From positions 310,001 to 374,000 of the forward strand of contig NZ_JBGCCU010000004.1 of NCBI RefSeq assembly GCF_041261445.1: DNA of 64,000 bases, in the 5' to 3' direction. The notes below the pieces were generated by a model. It did not search any database and was not told the origin of the DNA. It saw only the letters and a program-made list of their open reading frames with translations. Shown here piece after piece: positions 57,668-64,000 of this stretch. The stretch's first letter is position 1, and each line of letters begins with the position of its first letter. The translations under genes were made by a program, and so were the position numbers. The DNA comes from Catenulispora sp. EB89. Its GTDB lineage: Bacteria; Actinomycetota; Actinomycetes; Streptomycetales; Catenulisporaceae.

Positions 57668-58759
57668 TCAGTCCTCCCCCGCCACCGCCGGGAGCGGCGC
57701 GCGCGGATTCGGGCAGCAGTTGAGGGGACACACGTCCGGGAACGCCCGCAGCCGGCCGACCACGTTCGACAGCGAGTCGCCCTCGCTGTCCCCGCGCGCC
57801 ACCGCCGCCCGCTCCAGCACCAGGCGCCGCAGCGCGGCCACGAAGCGCGGATCGGTGCCGACCGTGGCGGCGCGCGCCATCGGCAGCCCGATCTCCTGCG
57901 CGGTCTCGGCGGCCTGCGTGTCGAGGTCGTAGATGACCTCCATGTGGTCGGACACGAAGCCGATCGGGGCGAGCACCGCGCCGGTGGCACCCTGCGCGTT
58001 GATGTCGCGCAGGTGGTCGTTGACGTCCGGCTCCAGCCACGGCGTCTGCGGCGGGCCGCTGCGCGAGCAGAAGACGAGTTCGTGCGGCAGCACCAGGCCG
58101 GTGCGGCGAGAGACGCCCTCGGCCACGAGGCGCGCCACTTCCAGGTGCTGGGAGACGTACGCGCCGCCGATGGGACCGGAGGTCTCGGCGTACGTGCGCG
58201 GCAGGGAGTGCGTGACGAACACCAGACGCGGCGCCAGGCGCGCGCTCTCCGGGAGTCCGGCGACCGCCGCCCCGACGGCGTCCGCCATCGGCTCCACGAA
58301 CCCGGGGTCGTTGAAGTACGGCCGGATCTTGTCGAACTGGATCGAGGTGCCGGACTGCTCCAGCGCGCGCGCCAGATCCTCGCGGTACTGCCGGCACCCG
58401 GAGTAGGAGGAGTACGCGCTGGTGAACACCACGAGCGCGCGCCGCACGCCGTCGGCCTCCATCTCGGCCAGGGTGTCGGCGAGGAACGGCGTCCAGTTCC
58501 GGTTGCCCCAGTAGATCGGCAGCTTCAGTCCGGTCTCGGCGAAGTCCTGGCGCAGCGCGGCGATCAGGTCGCGGCACTGCTGGTTGATCGGGCTCACGCC
58601 GCCGAACTCGAAGTAGTGGGCCCCGACCTCCTTCAGCCGCTCCGGCGGGATGCCGCGGCCGCGGGTCACGTTCTCCAGGAAGGGCACCACGTCCTCCGGT
58701 CCTTCGGGACCGCCGAAGGACAGCAGGAGCAGAGCGTCGTACGGAGCGGTGTTCGACAT
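57668..58759 (-). CDS. hemH: coproporphyrin III / protoporphyrin ferrochelatase
   Basis: Inserts Fe2+ in the last or second-last haem step; in actinobacteria usually into coproporphyrin III (then named cpfC). 363 residues, starting [18 protein letters not shown] and containing the [15 protein letters not shown] metal-binding region and the [13 protein letters not shown] His-Glu motif. A Cys-containing tail ([13 protein letters not shown]) resembles the [2Fe-2S] C terminus known in actinobacterial enzymes. It lies 15 bp after dapF on the same strand and supplies haem needed by the qcr/cta complexes. Confidence 0.96.
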   Translation of the reverse strand: MSNTAPYDALLLLSFGGPEGPEDVVPFLENVTRGRGIPPERLKEVGAHYFEFGGVSPINQQCRDLIAALRQDFAETGLKLPIYWGNRNWTPFLADTLAEMEADGVRRALVVFTSAYSSYSGCRQYREDLARALEQSGTSIQFDKIRPYFNDPGFVEPMADAVGAAVAGLPESARLAPRLVFVTHSLPRTYAETSGPIGGAYVSQHLEVARLVAEGVSRRTGLVLPHELVFCSRSGPPQTPWLEPDVNDHLRDINAQGATGAVLAPIGFVSDHMEVIYDLDTQAAETAQEIGLPMARAATVGTDPRFVAALRRLVLERAAVARGDSEGDSLSNVVGRLRAFPDVCPLNCCPNPRAPLPAVAGED

Positions 58760-58774
58760 GTCAGCGGGACTCCG

Positions 58775-59689
58775 TCACCGGTTCGCTCGGTCAATGGGCA
58801 TGATGTCGGGGGGTGCGATGTCGTAGACCAGCGCCGCGGGGCCGGTCATCTCCAGGTGGCCGTCGGCGCGCTCGACGAAGCGCAGCCGGCCGCCGGGGAC
58901 GTCCACGGTGTACTCGGTCCCGGCCTGCGCGCCGTCGCGGCGCGCGGCGGCGATCATCACCGCGCAGGCTCCGGTGCCGCAGGAGCGGGTCTCGCCGACG
59001 CCGCGTTCGTAGACGCGCATAGCGAGGTGGTGCGGAGAGACGTCTGCGGCGAACTCCACATTGACGCCCTCTGTGTAGATCCCCGTAGGGAGCACTGTGG
59101 GCATCTCGTATAGAGGGCCGGCATCCGCGGTAGAACCCACGAAGACCACAGCGTGCGGATTCCCCATGTCCACGTCCACGGCCGCCTTAGGCGTTCCCTT
59201 TACGTCGACCGTCACAGCTCCGCGCTCTGTGGGGAACACAGGGACACCCATATCGACGGTGACGTCTGCGGTGTTCTCACCGGTTGCCTTGAGCGTCACC
59301 CGCTTGATCCCGCCGCGCGTCGCTACGGCGAACTCCACCGGCTCCCCTAAAACGCCGCCCTTTACGTAGCCGTACGCAGTGAGGTACAGCGCGAAGACGC
59401 GGACTCCGTTGCCGCACATCTCGGCCACGCTGCCGTCGGAGTTGCGGTAGTCCATGAAGAACTCCGCCTCCGCCGCCTGGTCTTCATAGCCCGGCGTATT
59501 GGCAGTGCGGACCACGTGCAGCACGCCGTCCGCGCCGATCCCGGCCCGCCGGTCGCACAGCGCCGCGACCCGCGCGGACGTGAGCTGTTCCGACAGAGCG
59601 CCGTCCGGGTCCGGGACGATGACGAAGTCGTTCTCGGTGCCGTGCCCCTTGGTCAGCGGGGTGGAGGCCGGCAGGCCGTCGAGGATCAT
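58775..59689 (-). CDS. dapF: diaminopimelate epimerase
   Basis: Converts LL-DAP to meso-DAP for peptidoglycan and lysine. Both catalytic cysteines are present in CGNGVRVFAL and SCGTGACAVM. 304 residues. Start overlaps the miaA stop by ATGA, so miaA-dapF are coupled, with hemH following. Part of the middle (about 59040-59360) uses more A/T third positions than neighbouring genes. Confidence 0.96.
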   Translation of the reverse strand: MILDGLPASTPLTKGHGTENDFVIVPDPDGALSEQLTSARVAALCDRRAGIGADGVLHVVRTANTPGYEDQAAEAEFFMDYRNSDGSVAEMCGNGVRVFALYLTAYGYVKGGVLGEPVEFAVATRGGIKRVTLKATGENTADVTVDMGVPVFPTERGAVTVDVKGTPKAAVDVDMGNPHAVVFVGSTADAGPLYEMPTVLPTGIYTEGVNVEFAADVSPHHLAMRVYERGVGETRSCGTGACAVMIAAARRDGAQAGTEYTVDVPGGRLRFVERADGHLEMTGPAALVYDIAPPDIMPIDRANR

Positions 59690-60600
59690 GCTCCGATCCT
59701 ATCGAGCGCAGCCTCCACCAGGTCGGAACGGTCGTATCGCAGCCAGTGCACGCGCGGGTCCCGGCGGAACCAGGAGTCCTGCCGCCGCGCGAACCGCTTG
59801 GTGGCGCGCACGGTCTCCTCCTTGGCCTGTTCCTCTGTGCACTCTCCCGAGAGGAAACGCAGGACCTGGGCATAGCCGAGGGCTCGGCTCGCGGTGAGGC
59901 CGTCGCGCAGCCCCCGCGGCTCCAGGTCCCGCACCTCCTGCACGAACCCGGCGTCCCACATGCGGTCCACGCGCAGCGCGATGCGCTCGTCCAGCGCGGG
60001 CCGGTCGACGTCCAGGCCGAGGTGCACGGTGCCGGGGTAGTGGTCGGTGTGCTCGGGCAGCGTCGCGGTGAACCGGCCGCCGGTCAGCTCGATCACCTCC
60101 AGCGCGCGCACGACGCGCCGGCCGTTCGACGGCAGGATCGTCTCGGCGGCCTGCGGGTCCCGCTCCTTCAGCCGCTGGTGCAGCACGAACGAGCCGACCT
60201 CGGCGAGTTCGGCCTCCAGGCGCTCGCGGATCAGGCCGTCGGTGCCGGGGAACTCGAACTCGTCCAGGGCGCCGCGCAGGTACAGCCCGGAGCCGCCGAC
60301 GAAGACCGGCGGCCGGTCCCGGGCGATCAGCCGGTCCGCCTCGACGCGCGCCAGGGTCTGGTACTCGGCGACGTTCGCGGTGCGGGTCACCGGCCAGACG
60401 TCGAGCAGATGGTGCGGCACGCCGTGGCGCTCGGCGTCCGTCAGCTTCGCGGTGCCCACGTCCATGCCCTGGTACAGCTGCATCGAGTCGGCGTTGACCA
60501 CCTCGCCGTGCAGCGCCTCGGCCAGCGCGACGCCGAGGTCGGACTTGCCGGAGGCGGTCGGGCCGACCACCGCGATCACCGGGACTGTGGCCGTGTTCAT
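59686..60600 (-). CDS. miaA: tRNA dimethylallyltransferase
   Basis: Adds the isopentenyl group to A37 of tRNAs that read UNN codons. P-loop VGPTASGKSDL at the N terminus, the DSMQLYQGMDVGTAK motif and VGGSGLYLRG are clear. 304 residues from ATG 60600; the longer open frame upstream has no ribosome site. First of miaA-dapF-hemH. Confidence 0.96.
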   Translation of the reverse strand: MNTATVPVIAVVGPTASGKSDLGVALAEALHGEVVNADSMQLYQGMDVGTAKLTDAERHGVPHHLLDVWPVTRTANVAEYQTLARVEADRLIARDRPPVFVGGSGLYLRGALDEFEFPGTDGLIRERLEAELAEVGSFVLHQRLKERDPQAAETILPSNGRRVVRALEVIELTGGRFTATLPEHTDHYPGTVHLGLDVDRPALDERIALRVDRMWDAGFVQEVRDLEPRGLRDGLTASRALGYAQVLRFLSGECTEEQAKEETVRATKRFARRQDSWFRRDPRVHWLRYDRSDLVEAALDRIGA

Positions 60601-60770
60601 GCCGGCAACCAAGCTGCGCTCACCCGACCGATTCTCCCATCCCGCCCCGGACCCGCGGACCAGGCGACCGAGCACTGTCACAGACCGTGACGGACTCGGC
60701 TCGACAGGTGACTGCCGCCGTGATCCACTTGGGGGAAGGTTCCCCCTCCACGGAAGGAAACGCAGGCGAC

Positions 60771-61286
60771 ATGGGCATCTTCGATGTTTTCAAGAGCAAG
60801 GTGAGCGAAGCCGCGGACAAGGCCGGCGACGTGGCGGGGCAGGCCTGGGACAAGGCCGGGGACGTGGCCGGTCAGGCCAAGGACAAGGTCTCCGACATGA
60901 TGGACAAGAAGAAGGGTGACGAGGCCGACGGGCCCGCCGCCCAGGCCCCGGCCGACATGGCGCAGCCGGCCGAGACGGCTCAGCCTGCTCAGGCAGCTCA
61001 GGCAGCTCAGGCCCCGATGAACGCCCCTGGCGGCGTCGAGGGCGAGGCGGCCGACATGGTGTCCGAAGGCGCGCCGGTGGCAGCCGCCGGCGAGGCCGCG
61101 CCCGGCGTCGGCGACGACGGGGCCCCGGCCCAGGGCTCCTCCGGCGGCGGGATGACCCAGAGCATCAAGGACAACGTCGCCCAGGGCGCCGACAAGGCCG
61201 GCGAGATGACCAAGGGCGCCACCGGGAACCGTTTCGACGAGAAGATCGACTCCGGAGTCCAGCAGGCGAAGGACCGGCTGGGCTGA
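60771..61286 (+). CDS. MT0933-like antitoxin-family protein with LEA-like extension
   Basis: The ends match the MT0933/Rv0909 family: MGIFDVFKSKVSEAADKAGD at the start and GNRFDEKIDSGVQQAKDRLG at the end. Usual members are about 60 residues; this one has 171. The extra middle consists of repeats of DKAGDVAGQA and a long Ala/Gln/Pro-rich low-complexity stretch like LEA or CsbD stress proteins. No toxin gene lies beside it, so a true antitoxin role is doubtful. A strong terminator follows at 61338. Confidence 0.8.
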   Translation: MGIFDVFKSKVSEAADKAGDVAGQAWDKAGDVAGQAKDKVSDMMDKKKGDEADGPAAQAPADMAQPAETAQPAQAAQAAQAPMNAPGGVEGEAADMVSEGAPVAAAGEAAPGVGDDGAPAQGSSGGGMTQSIKDNVAQGADKAGEMTKGATGNRFDEKIDSGVQQAKDRLG

Positions 61287-61337
61287 CATGCCTGCGGCGC
61301 CGGTTCAGCGGCGGGCGCCGTCGGAGGGGGATGGAAC

Positions 61338-61373
61338 ACGGCCGCGGCCGCCAGCGATGGTGGCCGCGGCCGT
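61338..61373. terminator. bidirectional terminator hairpin
   Basis: 16-bp stem (61338-61353 with 61358-61373) with one G-T pair and a GCGA loop, between the convergent MT0933-like and LigB-like genes. No T-run. Confidence 0.75.
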
Positions 61374-61398
61374 TGCCGTGTGGCAAGGAAAGGCGGAG

Positions 61399-62100
61399 TC
61401 AGCGCGCGAGCCAGGTGGCGACGAAGTAGCCGACGCCATAAGGGGCCTGGTCGTAGAGCAGGTCGGCGTCGTATTCGACTCCTGATGCGGTCGCCGCGGC
61501 GGCCAGGACCCACCACGCCGGGAGCCCCGCGACGTGCAGTTCCCGCGACAGCCCCGGTTCGAGCCCAGCCAGCGCCGCGGCGTCGCCGGTGGCCAGGGCC
61601 CGCGCGACCGCCGCGTCATAGGATTCGGCGCGCTCGTCGAAGTGGCCGGGGGCCTGCAGGGTTCGGGAGGCGCTTCCGTCGCCGAGGACCAACATCGCCT
61701 GACGTGTCGCGCTGTTCGCGAGGGCCGTCGCCGTCACCGTCCCACTGCGCTCGTCCACCATCACCGGCCGCCGAACCGGCTCGGCCGGCCGGTCGCGCAG
61801 AAGCCAGGCGGCGATCAGGAACGGCAGCGTCATCGGCGCGGCGCTCCGCGTGACCGGATCCCACCGGCCGTCGACCTCCAGATCGACGCCGTAGGCCCTG
61901 AAGCTCCCCCGCGAGACGACCTCGGTACCCTGCTGGGGTCCGGCGCCTACAATCAGCACTTCCTCGGCTCCGGCCGCGTACAGGCGGCCGACCGCGGTGC
62001 CGCAGGCGGCGCGCAGCGAGTCGAGGTCGGGGGAAAAACCCTGCGCGACCTCGGGCACGAGGACCGGGGGGTGCGGCACGACAGCGGCGGCGATCAACAC
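61399..62100 (-). CDS. class III extradiol dioxygenase (LigB)-like protein
   Basis: 233 residues with the LigB/MEMO-like fold: MLIAAAVVPHPPVLVPEVA at the N terminus, VLIVGAGPQQG, and VLGDGSASRTLQAPGHFDERA. His in PHPP and later polar residues could bind metal, but the set needed for ring cleavage is incomplete, so catalysis is uncertain. GTG at 62100 gives the same N terminus as Streptomyces homologues, which also lie near miaA and an MT0933-like gene as I recall them. Confidence 0.87.
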   Translation of the reverse strand: MLIAAAVVPHPPVLVPEVAQGFSPDLDSLRAACGTAVGRLYAAGAEEVLIVGAGPQQGTEVVSRGSFRAYGVDLEVDGRWDPVTRSAAPMTLPFLIAAWLLRDRPAEPVRRPVMVDERSGTVTATALANSATRQAMLVLGDGSASRTLQAPGHFDERAESYDAAVARALATGDAAALAGLEPGLSRELHVAGLPAWWVLAAAATASGVEYDADLLYDQAPYGVGYFVATWLAR

Positions 62101-62197
62101 CCGTCCAGGGTAGGACACAGGTGGGGCACGTGGTCGCGGCTACCGGCCGGTGCTGCCACACTGGTCTGCGTAAAGTCGGATTACGGAGGGGCCAGCG

Positions 62198-64000
62198 GTG
62201 GCTGGGGATCAAGAGAACGCAGAAGACAGCCACGGCGCGGAGGGGATCCTGGTCGCCGGGCGGTACCGGCTTCTCGAACGGCTCGGCGCGGGCGGCATGG
62301 GGCGGGTCTGGAAGGCCTACGACGAGTCGCTGGACTGCGAGGTGGCCGTCAAGGAGGTCTGGCTGCCGCCGATGCTCTCGGACGCCGAGCGCGCCGACCG
62401 GCTGGCCCGCGCCCAGCGCGAGGCCCGCAACGCCGCGCGCATGCGCAACCACCCGCACATCGTCTCCGTCCACGACATGGTGTCCGACCAGGGCATGCCG
62501 TGGATCGTCATGGACCTGATCCCCTCGCAGAACCTGATGCAGGCCGTCGAGCAGTACGGCCCGCTGCCCCAGGAGCAGGTCGCCAAGATCGGCCTGGGCG
62601 TGCTGGACGCGCTGACCGCCAGCCACGCGGCCGGGATCCTGCACCGCGATGTGAAGCCGGCGAACGTCCTGCTCACCACGGACGGCCGGGTGCTGCTCAC
62701 CGACTTCGGCATCGCGGTCCAGGAGTCCGACCATACGATGACGGCCTCCGGCGTCCTGGTCGGCTCGCCGGAGTTCGTGGCGCCCGAGCGCGCCCGGGGC
62801 GAGTCCAGCAACGGCGCGTCCGACCTGTTCTCGCTGGGCGCGACCCTGTACTTCGCCGCCGAGGGCCGCTCGCCGTTCACCCGGGACACGGCGGTCGGCG
62901 TGCTGACCGCGATCCTGTTCGAGGAGACGGCGCCGGTGACGCGGGTACCCGCGCTGGCACCGCTGATCAGCGGGCTGCTCACGAAGGACCCCGCAGCGCG
63001 CTGGAACGCGGCGCGGGCGCGGCCGGAGTTGGAACGGCTGAGCGGGGCGACGCCGGGGTCGGGGACGCTGCTGGAGGGGATACCCGGGGCGACGAATCCG
63101 ACGAATCCGTTCGTGGTGCCGGCGACGATGGTCGCGGGGACGAACGGGGACAGCGGCACGCCGGGGTCGGGGACGCCTGGGTTCGGTACCCCTGGGTTCG
63201 GTACCCCTGGGTTCGGTGCTCCGGGAACCGGTACTCCCGGCGCGGGGACGCCGATACCCGGGATGGTCTCCACGGCGCCGCCGACGATGGCCGCCGACGC
63301 GGTCGGTCCTCTGGGCCCGAACAGCGGAGGCATACCGGGCGCGCCGGGGTTCGGGATGCCCGGCGGGGTCGGGCCGAATTCGGGGCCGGGTGTCGGTTCG
63401 GGGTTCACCGGGGGTTCGCAGACTCCTTATCCGCCGCAGAACATGCCTTTCGGGCCGGGTGGCCCCACCGGCCCGATGGGCCCGGGCTCCGGCTACCAGA
63501 CCGCGCCGATGCCCGCGCCGAAGAACAACACCGGGCGCAACGTCGGCCTCGGCGTCGGCGCGCTGGTGCTCGTCGGCGGCGTCGTCGCGGCGATCGCCCT
63601 GTCCGGCGGGGGCGGCGGAAACAACAATCAGAACGCGAACACGCCGGTCGGACAGGTCACGAACCAGTCGGCGGCGCCCAACTCGCCGTCCGGCTCGTCC
63701 TCGGGTTCGGTACCGACGAACGGACCGAACTCGACGCAGGGCTCGAGCACGCCCGGCTCGTCGAGCCCGAGCGCGTCGAGCACGTCGAGTTCCACGGACC
63801 CGACGACCTGGGACACGGCGTCCACGGACCAGACGGCCTTCATCCCGGACGCGCTGCTGCCGGTGTCGTTCACGGACGACAAGGGCGTGGTGTACACCGC
63901 GACGAACCGCTGGACCGACAAGTGCGTCAACTCTTATGAGAGTGCCCAGTTGAAGGCGCTGCTGACGCAGTACCAGTGCCAGAACCAAGCGATCGGCACG
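62198..64000 (+). CDS. Ser/Thr protein kinase, membrane-anchored (3' end outside window)
   Basis: The frame runs from GTG 62198 (GGAGG upstream) to the last base, 601 codons without a stop, so the end is missing. Kinase motifs are complete: GAGGMGRVW, VAVKEVW, HRDVKPANVLL, TDFGIAV and GSPEFVAPERARG. After about residue 285 comes a Gly/Pro/Thr-rich linker with GTPGFG repeats, one membrane helix (about residues 447-467), and an outer Ser/Thr/Gly-rich region leading into an unknown sensor domain with Cys pairs (DKCVNSYES, QYQCQNQ). Hanks-type kinase of the PknB/PkaF kind. Confidence 0.93.
   Translation, partial: MAGDQENAEDSHGAEGILVAGRYRLLERLGAGGMGRVWKAYDESLDCEVAVKEVWLPPMLSDAERADRLARAQREARNAARMRNHPHIVSVHDMVSDQGMPWIVMDLIPSQNLMQAVEQYGPLPQEQVAKIGLGVLDALTASHAAGILHRDVKPANVLLTTDGRVLLTDFGIAVQESDHTMTASGVLVGSPEFVAPERARGESSNGASDLFSLGATLYFAAEGRSPFTRDTAVGVLTAILFEETAPVTRVPALAPLISGLLTKDPAARWNAARARPELERLSGATPGSGTLLEGIPGATNPTNPFVVPATMVAGTNGDSGTPGSGTPGFGTPGFGTPGFGAPGTGTPGAGTPIPGMVSTAPPTMAADAVGPLGPNSGGIPGAPGFGMPGGVGPNSGPGVGSGFTGGSQTPYPPQNMPFGPGGPTGPMGPGSGYQTAPMPAPKNNTGRNVGLGVGALVLVGGVVAAIALSGGGGGNNNQNANTPVGQVTNQSAAPNSPSGSSSGSVPTNGPNSTQGSSTPGSSSPSASSTSSSTDPTTWDTASTDQTAFIPDALLPVSFTDDKGVVYTATNRWTDKCVNSYESAQLKALLTQYQCQNQAIGT

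Noticed and set aside
60771-61286. Complete toxin-antitoxin module
   Set aside because: Only the antitoxin-like protein is present; neighbours are miaA and a LigB-like gene, with no toxin fold.
61534-63939. 801-codon plus-strand frame over the LigB-like and kinase genes
   Set aside because: The real kinase frame starts at 62198 and is open to the window edge with all kinase motifs; this one is an out-of-frame shadow.

Overview
The window is a 64 kb piece of a chromosome from a very GC-rich Gram-positive actinomycete. Codon third positions are almost always G or C, GTG and TTG starts are common, and neighbouring genes often overlap by GTGA or ATGA. Gene content points to the Streptomyces/Catenulispora side of the phylum: an actinobacterial cytochrome bcc-aa3 branch with a di-haem QcrC and a CtaF subunit, DUF3159/DUF3710/DUF3093/DUF4193 housekeeping genes, and an mraZ-headed cell-wall cluster. 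Phylum is certain; the genus (something like Catenulispora) is a guess. Nearly everything is chromosomal core. I see no transposase, integrase, tRNA, rRNA or CRISPR array.

Layout. 1-2046: 3' part of a DEAD-box RNA helicase with a very long RGG-type repeat tail. 2.2-6.4 kb: qcrB-qcrA-qcrC-ctaE on the minus strand, read towards two back-to-back terminators. 6.6-8.2 kb: a receiver-only protein and trpD on the plus strand, with a 31-bp palindrome between them. 8.3-10.4 kb: a Uma2-type nuclease and a lipoprotein L,D-transpeptidase. 10.6-13.7 kb: ctaC-ctaD-ctaF. 14.1-19.6 kb: cysteine desulfurase, a PfkB sugar kinase, erpA, nadA (desulfurase, Fe-S carrier and Fe-S client) and glycerate kinase. 20.2-29.4 kb: mraZ-rsmH-ftsL-ftsI-murE-murF-mraY on the minus strand, with a MraZ operator but no murD/ftsW/murG after mraY. 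29.9-35.1 kb: MoxR ATPase, DUF58 protein and transglutaminase operon on the plus strand.

35.1-35.7 kb holds degenerate ~112-bp repeats. 35.7-39.3 kb: DUF3040 protein, methyltransferase, DNA polymerase IV. 39.3-43.5 kb: GNAT and pirin genes, then glyA behind a ZTP riboswitch, then a TrmA-like RNA methyltransferase. 43.6-50.1 kb: two TrkA-type K+ subunits, a TetR regulator between two terminators, DUF3159, DUF3710, dut, a hotdog thioesterase, a small protein, DUF3093 and DUF4193. 50.4-54.4 kb is the most accessory-looking part: gamma-carbonic anhydrase, an XRE regulator opposite a flavoprotein, a secreted two-domain cupredoxin, 11-bp repeats and a thiamine-binding-type protein. 54.4-64 kb: a two-component system, a small protein, inositol monophosphatase, hemH, dapF, miaA, an MT0933-like protein, a LigB-like protein and a Ser/Thr protein kinase that runs off the right edge.

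How the genes fit together: the two respiratory operons make the complex III-complex IV supercomplex, with haem (hemH) and Fe-S (desulfurase, erpA) supply genes elsewhere in the window. The dcw cluster and dapF make and cross-link DAP peptidoglycan, while the L,D-transpeptidase adds 3-3 cross-links. The glyA riboswitch links one-carbon supply to purine intermediates. I did not find a clearly new multi-gene system; the best leads are the repeat blocks, the palindrome before trpD, the broken dcw cluster, the double-copper-site cupredoxin and the divergent XRE/flavoprotein pair.
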